Source: Psychroserpens jangbogonensis
GTDB lineage: Bacteria; Bacteroidota; Bacteroidia; Flavobacteriales; Flavobacteriaceae
Assembly (NCBI RefSeq): GCF_000797465.1
Contig: NZ_JSWG01000001.1
Coordinates: 62,001-126,000, forward strand
Direction of reading: 5' to 3'
DNA length: 64,000 nt
In this document: positions 8,744 through 17,574 of the stretch, piece by piece
Position numbering within the stretch: the first letter of the stretch is position 1
Layout: the number at the start of each line of letters is the position of its first letter
Notes under the pieces: generated by a model
What the model was told of the DNA's origin: nothing
Seen by the model: the letters and a program-made list of their open reading frames with translations, nothing else
Database searches by the model: none
Translations under genes and position numbers: made by a program

Positions 8744-9481
8744 ATGAAAACGTTTAAAACAATTTTATCAGTAGCATGCTTTTTAATTATGCTTCCTATT
8801 ACAGTACAAGCACAAGAAGATGAAAACTTCATATTGAACTTAACAGAATTCACTGTGAAATTTGGTCATGATTCTAACTTTACGGAAGGTGTGAAAAAAT
8901 GGAACAAATGTTATAAAGACAACGAAGGAACCGACACTTGGAATGTATGGCATCGTTTACAAGGTAAAGGTAATGTGTATGTATTAGCAGCAAGAGCAAA
9001 AAATTGGGCAGAAATGGATGAAAGTGATCCAGCAGGAAAAAGTTGTAGAGCTATTGCTTTAGATTTCATTACACCTCATATAGAAAGTACTGAATTCAAT
9101 ACCACAAGATTCATGTCAGATTACAGTCGTAAAACGGCTCTAGAAGGCATGAGCATCGTATGGGTAAATAATTTTAAAGTTAACAATCAAATGGCTTTTA
9201 ACGAAGTTGTAAAAGACGTTACATCTACTCTTGCTAAAAAAGAAGGCGACAATAGAGGATACTGGTACAGTGTTATGGGAGGACAAGGAGCAGACTATTT
9301 TGTATCTACTCCATTTAAAGATTTTGCTGATTTAGATACAGACAGAGATAATGTTTGGAAAGTTTACGAAAGCGTACATGGTAAATCAAAAACAAAAGAG
9401 ATTCGTGAAAAATTTAATGCAACATTAGATGATGCTTGGGCTTACACGTTCACTTTAGTGAAAGATTTAAGCATGAAATAA
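8744..9481 (+). CDS. Secreted protein of unknown function with a two-fold internal repeat
   Basis: 245 residues with a clear Sec signal peptide (first 23 or so residues, ending ITVQAQ). The mature part seems to be two similar halves: one beginning LNLTEFTVKFGHDSNFTEGV (about 31-130) and one beginning IVWVNNFKVNNQMAFNEVV (about 138-245). Each has a strand-helix pattern like a dimeric alpha-beta barrel (ABM-like) unit. No catalytic motif is recognised. It is the first gene of a long co-directional cluster, 26 bp before an NTF2-like lipoprotein, and its leader carries AACCAACCA, which recurs before other cluster genes. Confidence 0.7.
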   Translation: MKTFKTILSVACFLIMLPITVQAQEDENFILNLTEFTVKFGHDSNFTEGVKKWNKCYKDNEGTDTWNVWHRLQGKGNVYVLAARAKNWAEMDESDPAGKSCRAIALDFITPHIESTEFNTTRFMSDYSRKTALEGMSIVWVNNFKVNNQMAFNEVVKDVTSTLAKKEGDNRGYWYSVMGGQGADYFVSTPFKDFADLDTDRDNVWKVYESVHGKSKTKEIREKFNATLDDAWAYTFTLVKDLSMK

Positions 9482-9507
9482 AATAGTAATCATTAAAACC
9501 AACCACA

Positions 9508-10017
9508 ATGAAAAATTTATTTCTATTAGCAATTACTGTAATTCTATTTACAGCTTGTGAAACTAAAGAGAAACGCTATACGCAAGATTCACCTGAAATT
9601 GAAACGGTAAAAAAACTGATTGCGAACTACAATTCAAAGACTTACGATACATCGTTCTATGCAGATTCTTCTAAGGCCTTTTTTAACAATTCAAAAACCC
9701 CAATTCTTGTAAAAGATATCATTGACTACCACAAAGCCAATGATGCCAATTATTCAAGTAGAGGATTTACTGGTGAAGATCCAGAATATGAAATGGTTGT
9801 TACAGATAAAGGAAACACTTGGGTGAATTGCTGGCTTGACTGGAAGGCTACTATGGCTGGAAACGGGAAAGCAATTGACATGCCTATACATCTTACTTAT
9901 CAATTTGTAGATGGAAAAATTGTAAGAGAAGTTGGCTATTGGGATCCAACTGAAGTGGTTTTAAATCTTCAAGCAATTGAAGCAGAAAAAAAGGTAGTTA
10001 TTGAAGAAGCAGAATAA
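9508..10017 (+). CDS. NTF2/SnoaL-like lipoprotein
   Basis: 169 residues. The SPII signal MKNLFLLAITVILFTACETK puts the lipidated Cys at 17. The rest reads as one NTF2-like cone: a helical start (VKKLIANYN), a central EYEMVVTDKGNTWVNCWLDW strand pair and a DGKIVREVGYWDP strand, typical of SnoaL-like folds. Such domains bind small hydrophobic molecules or serve as scaffolds; the ligand is not known. Another secreted NTF2-like protein with two domains lies 500 bp downstream, so the cluster encodes at least three such domains in the envelope. Confidence 0.7.
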   Translation: MKNLFLLAITVILFTACETKEKRYTQDSPEIETVKKLIANYNSKTYDTSFYADSSKAFFNNSKTPILVKDIIDYHKANDANYSSRGFTGEDPEYEMVVTDKGNTWVNCWLDWKATMAGNGKAIDMPIHLTYQFVDGKIVREVGYWDPTEVVLNLQAIEAEKKVVIEEAE

Positions 10018-10089
10018 AAATATAGCTTGACATAAACTAAACTTATTTGATCTATTGAGTAATTAACATCATTCAATAAGATTTATTCT

Positions 10090-10198
10090 AACAGGCAGAA
10101 ACGATTTTTGTGGAGAGAATCGTGATAATACTAAACGATTTAGTTTTAGTGTTTAAAAAGAAATCAACCAACTAGATTATCATCTGCCTGTTTTTTTT
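10090..10198 (+). ncRNA. Candidate structured RNA element ending in a T8 run
   Basis: A nine-base helix, AACAGGCAG (10090-10098) with CTGCCTGTT (10184-10192), closes an interior of about 85 bases that can form ACGATT/AATCGT and CTAAA/TTTAG hairpins. Eight T residues start at 10191. This resembles a multi-branched element with a terminator or attenuator end rather than a simple terminator. It lies in the only large gap (219 bp) early in the cluster, just before the SDR fragment. No known riboswitch family was recognised. Confidence 0.4.
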
Positions 10199-10236
10199 AT
10201 TTATTAAACTCATTCAATTATTCTCGAAACAAGAAC

Positions 10237-10497
10237 ATGAAAAAAGCAGGTATCATAGGAGGTTCTGGTTTTATTGAAAGTGATGTAATCTCACTTTTTC
10301 TAAATACAAATTTTGATGTAAAAGTGTCTACTACTGATATTTCAAAAAAAGAAAACTATGAACATCTAATGGAATTAGAGCATTCTGAAAACCTCTATGT
10401 CTGTGAGATTGATTCTGAAAAAGAATCTGCACTTCATAATTTCACTAAAGACTGTGATCTCGTCATCTTTATTAATCCTTCCGATATCAAATTTTAA
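10237..10497 (+). pseudogene. Truncated NAD(P)-binding SDR/epimerase fragment
   Basis: 86 residues with an N-terminal Rossmann start, KKAGIIGGSGFIESDVISLF. Extended SDR enzymes have GGxGFIG(S) here, but the third glycine is replaced (GFIES). The protein stops at about residue 86, after the strand that would precede the TALxHxA-type region, so the catalytic YxxxK and the whole substrate domain are absent. Family members are about 300-340 residues. It is best read as a degenerate remnant of a dihydroflavonol-reductase-like gene, though a short expressed protein cannot be excluded. It lies 14 bp before the next gene. Confidence 0.6.
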
Positions 10498-10511
10498 AAC
10501 TTATCAAACAA

Positions 10512-11390
10512 ATGAAAAAACTACCAATCTTAGTATTTCTATCATTTATTACAATAGCAATGGCATTTGGTCAAAACAAATCTACAGAATCAAACATAAA
10601 AATGTATGCTCAAGTATGGGACGACATTATGAATAAAGGCCAGATAGATAATATTAATCCAAAATATTTTGATGCGAATATTACAGCTATTTCAAGTCCG
10701 GAAAATATCGTAGGTATCGAAAATTTCAAGGCTTATTATCAAAACTTTATAACTGGTTTTTCTGACATCGATTTTACAGTTGTAGATGTTTTTGGCCAAG
10801 GAGATAATATCGTAAAACATTGGAACTTTAAAGGAAAACACACTGGTGAATTCTTCGGAATTCCAGCAACTAATCGATCGGTTGATATTCAAGGTGTAAC
10901 TCTGGTAAAAATGAAAGATGGAAAAATTTCTCAAGAACAAGACTTTATGGACAATACTGTGTTTATGCAACAGCTAGGATTATTATCTAATCCTGATAAT
11001 GTTGGAATAATAAATAGTGTCTATGAAAATTTTTCAAAAGGAGATATACCATCTGTTCTAGGAATGATGGATCCTAAAATTGTATGGAATGAAGCTGAAA
11101 GCAACTCACTCGCTGATGGCAATCCATATATAGGACCAGATGCTGTACTAGCTGGTGTATTTTCACGTCTAGGAGATAAGTATGCAAGTTTTTCATTACA
11201 AGATATCCAACTTCATGATATGGCAAACAATCAAGTATTAGCGACACTTCGTTACAATGCTAAAATGAAAACTACAGAAAAAGATATAGATGTTCAAGCT
11301 GCACATCTTTGGTCTCTTAAAGATGGGAAGATTATTGAGTTTCAGCAATATGTTGATACTAAGAAATTAGCTGATTCAGAAGGTAAATAA
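10512..11390 (+). CDS. Secreted protein with two SnoaL/NTF2-like domains
   Basis: 292 residues with a Sec signal peptide (MKKLPILVFLSFITIAMAFG). The first half (about 25-155) has ester-cyclase-type SnoaL features: FKAYYQNFITGFSDIDFTV, GKHTGEFFGIPATNRSVDI and a DGKISQEQDFMD end. The second half (about 160-290) starts VGIINSVYENFSKGDIPSVL and ends DGKIIEFQQYVD, a typical SnoaL_2 unit. Whether it is an enzyme or a binding protein is unknown. It lies within the cluster, 30 bp before an acyltransferase-3 gene. Confidence 0.78.
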   Translation: MKKLPILVFLSFITIAMAFGQNKSTESNIKMYAQVWDDIMNKGQIDNINPKYFDANITAISSPENIVGIENFKAYYQNFITGFSDIDFTVVDVFGQGDNIVKHWNFKGKHTGEFFGIPATNRSVDIQGVTLVKMKDGKISQEQDFMDNTVFMQQLGLLSNPDNVGIINSVYENFSKGDIPSVLGMMDPKIVWNEAESNSLADGNPYIGPDAVLAGVFSRLGDKYASFSLQDIQLHDMANNQVLATLRYNAKMKTTEKDIDVQAAHLWSLKDGKIIEFQQYVDTKKLADSEGK

Positions 11391-11420
11391 TTTCAAATTA
11401 TAGCATTAAAATCCAACCAA

Positions 11421-12635
11421 ATGAAAACTATTCCACATAAAACGGAACGCTTACATGCATTAGATTCTCTTAGAGCTATTATGATGATGTTAGGGTTGGT
11501 GTTGCATTCTGTTATAACATACATAGGAGGCGAACCATATAGTGCCTGGCCAATTAGAGATCCTAATAACTTCAATATTAATTTAGAATTAATAAATAGC
11601 ACAATACATGTATTTCGTATGCCAATATTTATGGTTGTAGCAGGTTTCTTTGCTGCTCTTCTATTTTATGATCGTAGTGCTTCAAAAATGTTCAAAAACA
11701 GAATGTATAGGATACTTCTCCCCTTTCTTGTCTTCGTCATTATTTTATTTCCTTTAGTAATGGGAGGAATGAATTATACACTAAAAGTTTTTGATGGAAA
11801 TGTAAATGCTTTCTCAGAAGTACTTGCCTCTTTTTCTTCGTTGTCAGATTTCATTCCTTTAAGGACTATGCATTTATGGTTTTTATATTACTTAATCATG
11901 TTCTCTATTGCATCATATCTTTTAGGCTTGCTTTTTCAAAAAGCGCCTAAAGTATCTCAATTTACTCATAAGATTTTTCATTCCGTATTCCAAAGTCCTT
12001 TTTTAAGGTTAATCGTTTTCACAGCTATCACTGTTATTTTACTTGTATATATGGATAGAAGCTGGGTAGCAACTTCAACAAGTTTTATGCCTGACCTTAA
12101 TACCTTCATATTTTACTTCTTCTTCTATATGTTTGGATGGTTACTATTTAAATCAAAGTCACTTCTAGGAACTTTTAAACGTTTTGATTGGTTCTTCACA
12201 ATTTTAGCTTTTGTTGCATACATCTGGTATTTTTATATTGGTTATGAGGTTCTTGATCCTTTCTCAATTAAAGTTATTAAAGCGTCTTGTTGTTGGTTAC
12301 TAATTTTTGGAGTTACTGGTTTATTTTTAAGATACGGAAGCAATCATTCTGCGAGAATGCGATATGTTTCAGACTCATCATATTGGGTGTATTTATTACA
12401 TCTACCACTAACCATTATTATTCCCGCTTTAATTGTAGACTGGGATATCCCAGGAACATTAAAATTCATATTTGTAATGACCTCAACAGCAGTTATCTGT
12501 TTTGTAACCTATCATTACTTAGTTAGAAACTCCTTTATTGGAAAGTTTTTAAACGGCAGAACATATCCTAGGCAAATTTCAGAAATAAGAAAAGCGCACG
12601 AAGCAGAACAATTAAAAGTGCAATTTGATAAATAA
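11421..12635 (+). CDS. Acyltransferase-3 (OpgC-like) membrane protein
   Basis: 404 residues with about ten hydrophobic segments. The N-terminal RLHALDSLRAIMMMLGLVLH places the conserved Arg and His of acyltransferase-3 family proteins in the first helix. The segment VFRMPIFMVVAGFFAALL is also typical, and the overall pattern resembles OpgC/MdoC, which succinylates periplasmic glucans. It probably moves acyl groups across or at the inner membrane onto an envelope glycan or other exported acceptor. The acceptor is not shown by the sequence. It is followed after 10 bp by an MFS carrier. Confidence 0.82.
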   Translation: MKTIPHKTERLHALDSLRAIMMMLGLVLHSVITYIGGEPYSAWPIRDPNNFNINLELINSTIHVFRMPIFMVVAGFFAALLFYDRSASKMFKNRMYRILLPFLVFVIILFPLVMGGMNYTLKVFDGNVNAFSEVLASFSSLSDFIPLRTMHLWFLYYLIMFSIASYLLGLLFQKAPKVSQFTHKIFHSVFQSPFLRLIVFTAITVILLVYMDRSWVATSTSFMPDLNTFIFYFFFYMFGWLLFKSKSLLGTFKRFDWFFTILAFVAYIWYFYIGYEVLDPFSIKVIKASCCWLLIFGVTGLFLRYGSNHSARMRYVSDSSYWVYLLHLPLTIIIPALIVDWDIPGTLKFIFVMTSTAVICFVTYHYLVRNSFIGKFLNGRTYPRQISEIRKAHEAEQLKVQFDK

Positions 12636-12645
12636 AAATCATTAG

Positions 12646-14004
12646 ATGAAGTCATTAAAAAATAAATTAATATTCACTAGAAGCTTGACTGGAAGTGCTG
12701 TATCTCGTTATTTCTCTTTTTCAGCATTGTATATCGCACAAGGGATTCCTGAAGGTATTTTATTTTTTGCGCTACCTGCTTGGTTAGCTATGAATGGTAA
12801 ATCAGCAGTAGAGATAGCAGCTTTTATTGGTGTTATTTTAATTCCTTGGAGTTTTAAAATATTGATTGCACCATTAATGGATCGCTTTACCATTCTATCC
12901 ATGGGAAGAAAACGACCTTGGGTGATTTTTGGTCAATTAGGTTTAATTCTAAGTTTCTTGAGTATCGGATTTGTTCCAGATCCATTGAATAATAATTCAG
13001 GCTTAATGATTGTAGGTTTCTTAATTAGTTTTTTTGGAGCTTTTCAAGATGTCGCAACTGATGGAATGGCTGTTGATGTCATTCCAATTGATGAGCAAGC
13101 AAGAGCTAATGGACTAATGTGGGGAACAAAAATAATCGGAACATCAGTTTCTCTAATAGTTGGTACTGCACTCATTAATAGTATCGGGTTTTCCTTAGCG
13201 ATTTCTTCTTTATCAATTGCTGTTGCATTAATTATGATTGTTCCTATTTATTTTACAGAACGTCCAGGTGAAAAAATCATGCCTTGGTCTAATGGAGAAG
13301 CCAATGCTGAATCTAAAGAAAGTCAGTTAAGAAGCTGGAAACAAATTTTAAAAAGTTTGTATAGAGTTGTTAAATTACGTTCAAGTTTAATTTTTTGTAT
13401 TGCGTCTTTCATTATTGGAATTATGTATGGTCTTATCGACACAGTATTACCAATATTTTCGATACAAGAATTAGGCTGGACAAATACATCATTCTCTCAA
13501 GTGTTTTCAATAATTAACATCATAGCTGGTTTTTTTGGAATGTTCATTGGTGGTTATATGGTTGATTATTTTGGAAAACTTAAAATGCTTACCCTTTATT
13601 TAGGACTGGTGACTGTAGTAATTACAATATTTGCTTTTACCACAACCTTCTGGACAAATAATATATATGTTTATGGCTTCATGTTAGTCTACTATATACT
13701 ATACACATTTTTATGTATTGCAGTATTTGCTTCAGGAATGAACCTATGTTGGAAAACCGTTGCTGCTACACAATTTACATTATATATGGCTATATCTAAT
13801 ATGGGACGAGCTGCAGGATCTGCATTAGTAGGAGTTATAAAAACAAGTTTTAGTTGGGAATATGTCTTTCTAGCTGCAGCAATAATGGCATTAATAATGG
13901 GAATAATGGTTCAATTCATTAACTTTAAGAACCATAAAGAGAAAGTAGATAGCTTTAAAATTTTAGACCATACGTTCGTAACACCTCATGTTATTGATGA
14001 TTAA
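12646..14004 (+). CDS. MFS transporter, AmpG/PAT-like
   Basis: 452 residues with twelve likely membrane helices. The N-terminal SALYIAQGIPEGILFF and the loop FGAFQDVATDGMAVDV are signatures of the AmpG / acetyl-CoA (PAT) transporter branch of the MFS. AmpG imports anhydro-muropeptides, and other members carry acetyl-CoA or unknown solutes, so the substrate is open. Position between an acyltransferase and a peptidase-like lipoprotein would fit either an acyl donor or a peptide-containing compound. The spacing of 10 and 17 bp to its neighbours supports co-transcription. Confidence 0.82.
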   Translation: MKSLKNKLIFTRSLTGSAVSRYFSFSALYIAQGIPEGILFFALPAWLAMNGKSAVEIAAFIGVILIPWSFKILIAPLMDRFTILSMGRKRPWVIFGQLGLILSFLSIGFVPDPLNNNSGLMIVGFLISFFGAFQDVATDGMAVDVIPIDEQARANGLMWGTKIIGTSVSLIVGTALINSIGFSLAISSLSIAVALIMIVPIYFTERPGEKIMPWSNGEANAESKESQLRSWKQILKSLYRVVKLRSSLIFCIASFIIGIMYGLIDTVLPIFSIQELGWTNTSFSQVFSIINIIAGFFGMFIGGYMVDYFGKLKMLTLYLGLVTVVITIFAFTTTFWTNNIYVYGFMLVYYILYTFLCIAVFASGMNLCWKTVAATQFTLYMAISNMGRAAGSALVGVIKTSFSWEYVFLAAAIMALIMGIMVQFINFKNHKEKVDSFKILDHTFVTPHVIDD

Positions 14005-14021
14005 AATAATACAAATCCATT

Positions 14022-15077
14022 ATGAGAAATAAATTAGCATTCACGGTTTTAACTATATTCTTGTTAGTTTTTACGAACTGTCAAAAACCTAAATCCGAAT
14101 CGATTTCAGAAACTTCGAAGTCTAATTATTTAGACTATTCTGATAAAGAAGACCAATTTACTGGTGGCATAAAAATGGTTCCTATAACAACCGCTAAAGG
14201 CACTTTTAATGTGTGGACCAAGCGTGTTGGTAATAATCCAAAGATGAAAGTGCTGCTGCTTCATGGAGGTCCTGGAGGCACTCATGAATTTTTCGAATGC
14301 TTTGATGGTTATTTACCTAATGAAGAAATTGAATATGTGTTTTATGATCAGCTAGAATCTCATTTCAGCGATAAACCTAATGATTCTACTCTTTGGACAA
14401 CCGAACATTTTGTGGAAGAAGTTGAGCAGGTTAGAAAAGCGCTTGATATGGATAAGGATAACTTCTATCTCTACGGACAATCTTGGGGAGGAATTTTAGC
14501 AATGGAATATGCATTGAAATACCAGGACAATTTAAAAGGTTTAATTATTTCAAACATGATGGCTAGTATTCCTAAATATGAAGCCTATGCTGCTGAAGTT
14601 TTAGGGCCACAATTACCTCCTGAAGTCTACAAAGAGATTAAAACAATGGAAGCTAATGAAGATTTTAGCAATCCAAAGTATGAAGAGCTCGTTATGCAAC
14701 ATTATTATACCGAACATGTTTTAAGAATGCCATTAAATGAATGGCCAGAATCTGTAACTAGAGCCTTTGGTCACCTCAACCCAAATATTTATATCTATAT
14801 GCAAGGCTTCAGCGAATTTGGAGTTACTGGTGACGCTAGTTTAAAAGGCTGGGACGTTTCAAACCGTCTAAAAACTTTAGAAGTCCCTACCTTAATGATA
14901 GGAGCTACTTACGATACAATGGATCCAAAGTATATGGAGTGGATGTCTACCGAAGTTAAAAATGGTCGATTTTTATTATGTCCAAACGGAAGCCATTTAT
15001 CACAATACGATGACCAAAAAACATACATGAATGGATTGATGAAATTCATAAAAGATGTAGACAAAGGGACACTCTAA
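14022..15077 (+). CDS. Proline iminopeptidase-like alpha/beta-hydrolase lipoprotein
   Basis: 351 residues. The SPII signal MRNKLAFTVLTIFLLVFTNC gives a lipidated Cys at 20, so the enzyme is envelope-anchored. The oxyanion segment LLLHGGPGGTHEF, nucleophile elbow YGQSWGGIL, acid GATYDTMDP and histidine NGSHLSQYDD form a complete alpha/beta-hydrolase triad of peptidase family S33. Family members release N-terminal proline or hydrolyse amides and esters. Here the position outside the cytoplasm suggests processing of an imported or secreted compound before transport. Confidence 0.85.
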   Translation: MRNKLAFTVLTIFLLVFTNCQKPKSESISETSKSNYLDYSDKEDQFTGGIKMVPITTAKGTFNVWTKRVGNNPKMKVLLLHGGPGGTHEFFECFDGYLPNEEIEYVFYDQLESHFSDKPNDSTLWTTEHFVEEVEQVRKALDMDKDNFYLYGQSWGGILAMEYALKYQDNLKGLIISNMMASIPKYEAYAAEVLGPQLPPEVYKEIKTMEANEDFSNPKYEELVMQHYYTEHVLRMPLNEWPESVTRAFGHLNPNIYIYMQGFSEFGVTGDASLKGWDVSNRLKTLEVPTLMIGATYDTMDPKYMEWMSTEVKNGRFLLCPNGSHLSQYDDQKTYMNGLMKFIKDVDKGTL

Positions 15078-15099
15078 AGTTTTCAAAAACCAGCCAAAC

Positions 15100-16497
15100 A
15101 TGATTACTAAATTCGGAGAGAAATCCACAAGATTATTTGAAAAATACATGCCGAATGCGTTCGTATTCGCTATGCTTCTAACTATTTTCACTGGCTTTAT
15201 TGCCTTAATCTGGTTACAGGCTTCTCCAATGGAAATCATTAAAGGATGGTACGACGGATTTTATTCTTTATTGGAGTTTGGGATGCAAATTGTATTGATT
15301 ATCATCACTGGATTTGCTATTGCATTGTCACCAGTTGTAAATCAAAGTATTGACAAATTAACCAACTACATCAAAACACCACGACAGGTTTACTTTTTTG
15401 TTGCAATGATTGGTGCTTTGCTGTCACTCATTAGTTTTGGATGGATTGTTATTACTTGCGTTTTAGCAAGGGAATTGGCGATGAGAATTAAAGGTGTCAA
15501 TTACCCATTTTTAATCGCCTGCGTTTATTTTAGCGGAGGAAGTTGGGTCACTGGTCTTTCGAGTTCTATTCCGCTACTATTAGGTACAGAGAATAATTAT
15601 TTAATCGAAGCTAGAATCTTAACAGATATTATTCCAACCTCGCTCACACTGGGTTCTGGACTAAACTTTGCAATGATGACGCTCTACGTTTTATTCGCAC
15701 CCTTAATGATTGTTTTTCTAATTCCGAAAACGAAGAACATCAAACAACTTGAGGATATGCTGGAAGATAAAGCGGTTAAAAAAGAACTTTCCATAAAAGA
15801 AGAAGCTTTTAGTCTGAACTTATCATACAAGTCAGTTTCCGACAAATTGAATAATGGTGTCGTACTTCTTATTTGTATTGTGTTGATGGGATTGACTTAT
15901 ATCATCTATCATTTTTATACCAACGGTTTTCAATTGAATTTTAATATCATGATTTTCATTTTCTTGATTACTGGATTGGCACTACATAAAACACCAATGC
16001 GCTATGTGATTGCTATGAAACGCTCCAGTAGCAATGTTTCTGGAATTCTATATCAGTATCCTTTTTACGCTGGTATTATGGGTATCATGCTTTACACAGG
16101 TTTAGGCGAGAAATTGGCAGAAATCCTTGCCTCTGTTGCTACCATAGAGACGTATCCCTTTTTCGCATATATTACTGGAGGTCTAATCAATTTCGCTATC
16201 CCATCTGCAGGTGGCGAATTTGCAGTTGTAGGTCCAAGTATTATCAATGCTGTTAAAGTGATTGGTGAAGGTTTACCAGACAACGAGGTTACAGCAATGA
16301 TATCAAGAGCTTCTTTATCTATTGCCTATGGAGAAAGCCTTTCTAATGTATTACAACCCTTTTATTTATTGCTTGTATTTCCGATTATGGGAACTGGTAT
16401 TAAAATCCAAGCGAGAGATGTGATGGGTTATCTCGTTGCTCCATTTATTGTGTTCTTTATCATACAATCCATATTAGTGACTTGGATGCCATTATAA
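15100..16497 (+). CDS. Short-chain fatty acid transporter, AtoE-like
   Basis: 465 residues with about twelve hydrophobic segments. The start (TRLFEKYMPNAFVFAMLLT), GWYDGFYSLLEFGMQIVLI and the C-terminal FAIPSAGGEFAVVGPSII are typical of the SCFA_trans (AtoE) family, inner-membrane carriers for short-chain fatty acids such as acetoacetate or butyrate. Next to two predicted acyltransferases and a secreted hydrolase it suggests uptake of acyl groups released outside. Spacing is 22 bp after the peptidase and 34 bp before the SGNH-like gene, and its leader again has an ACCAGCCAAA motif. Confidence 0.85.
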   Translation: MITKFGEKSTRLFEKYMPNAFVFAMLLTIFTGFIALIWLQASPMEIIKGWYDGFYSLLEFGMQIVLIIITGFAIALSPVVNQSIDKLTNYIKTPRQVYFFVAMIGALLSLISFGWIVITCVLARELAMRIKGVNYPFLIACVYFSGGSWVTGLSSSIPLLLGTENNYLIEARILTDIIPTSLTLGSGLNFAMMTLYVLFAPLMIVFLIPKTKNIKQLEDMLEDKAVKKELSIKEEAFSLNLSYKSVSDKLNNGVVLLICIVLMGLTYIIYHFYTNGFQLNFNIMIFIFLITGLALHKTPMRYVIAMKRSSSNVSGILYQYPFYAGIMGIMLYTGLGEKLAEILASVATIETYPFFAYITGGLINFAIPSAGGEFAVVGPSIINAVKVIGEGLPDNEVTAMISRASLSIAYGESLSNVLQPFYLLLVFPIMGTGIKIQARDVMGYLVAPFIVFFIIQSILVTWMPL

Positions 16498-16531
16498 AAT
16501 CAAGAAATAAACCAGCCAAAAACCACCAAAA

Positions 16532-17572
16532 ATGAATCTAAAACAATCAATGCTCATTGCATTAATCTTAAGTCTCCTGAGTTTAGGAGCTTGGGAAATG
16601 TATTGGAGAGCACAGAATAAATTACCAGATTTAGACGACAACAAAGACCTTTGGGCTGTACAAAGGGCTAAAGCAGAAACATTGTCTGAAGATGGTGTCA
16701 TCTTAATGGGATCATCTCGAGTTCTCTTTGATATTCAATTAGACCAATGGGAAAATGAAACTGGAGTTAGACCAATACAATTGGCATCTGCTGGAGCTTC
16801 ACCTCTTCCTATTTTTCATGATATTGTAAATAATACAGATTTTAAAGGCACTGTTTTGGTTGGTGTGACTCCTGGTCTATTTTTCTCAACTACATTTCCT
16901 AAAGCTGGTCCTTGGAAACGAGCACAAAGTAGAGTGGATTATTTTGAAGATAGGACTTACGCACAACGACTTAATCATTGGCTGTCTCTACCTCTACAAA
17001 AAAACCTAGTACTGGTTTCTACAAGTGAAGAAGGTTGGTCAGACGATATCGATTTAAAATCTTTATTGAATAATTTTAATTCAGGAGACAGAACTGGAAA
17101 ACCTCAATATCCTCCATTTAATACGTTCGCCTATATAGGACAAGACAGAAACAATCCAATGAGCGAAAAAACGGCAACAGACACAGCTTTTGCTAATTCA
17201 ATAAAAGCAGCATGGAAATTTGTAATCATGGGTAACAAAAACCCTCCCGAAAAAGAGGCTACAACTAATTTCTTTGTTGCAGATGCAAAAAAATTCATGG
17301 AAAGAGGTGGCAATTTAATTTTGGTTCGTTGTCCTTCCAGTGGTTGGATAAAAGAAGGTGAAGACAAGTTTTTGTCACGAGCCGATTTATGGGATCCACT
17401 TGTAAAAGCTACTAAGGCAAATGCTTATTATTATGAGGATTACGATCAGCTCAAAGATTTAGAATGTCCAGAGTTATCTCATTTATCTGCAACAGACGCT
17501 CGGTTTTTTACTACAGAGCTAGTAAAAATAATGAAAGCCGATGGTGCTTTATCTAACTCTAAAACTAACTAA
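16532..17572 (+). CDS. SGNH-like membrane-anchored protein paired with MBOAT (AlgJ/DltD-like role)
   Basis: 346 residues with an N-terminal membrane anchor (SMLIALILSLLSLGAWEMYW). The motif VILMGSSRVLFDI matches block I (GxSR) of SGNH-fold proteins that partner MBOAT acyltransferases, and the C-terminal CPELSHLSATDARFFT provides a candidate DxxH-type catalytic His. The MBOAT gene starts two bases after its stop. In alginate and DltB/DltD systems such a partner finishes acyl transfer to the exported polymer. The acceptor here is unknown. Confidence 0.72.
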   Translation: MNLKQSMLIALILSLLSLGAWEMYWRAQNKLPDLDDNKDLWAVQRAKAETLSEDGVILMGSSRVLFDIQLDQWENETGVRPIQLASAGASPLPIFHDIVNNTDFKGTVLVGVTPGLFFSTTFPKAGPWKRAQSRVDYFEDRTYAQRLNHWLSLPLQKNLVLVSTSEEGWSDDIDLKSLLNNFNSGDRTGKPQYPPFNTFAYIGQDRNNPMSEKTATDTAFANSIKAAWKFVIMGNKNPPEKEATTNFFVADAKKFMERGGNLILVRCPSSGWIKEGEDKFLSRADLWDPLVKATKANAYYYEDYDQLKDLECPELSHLSATDARFFTTELVKIMKADGALSNSKTN

Positions 17573-17574
17573 TT

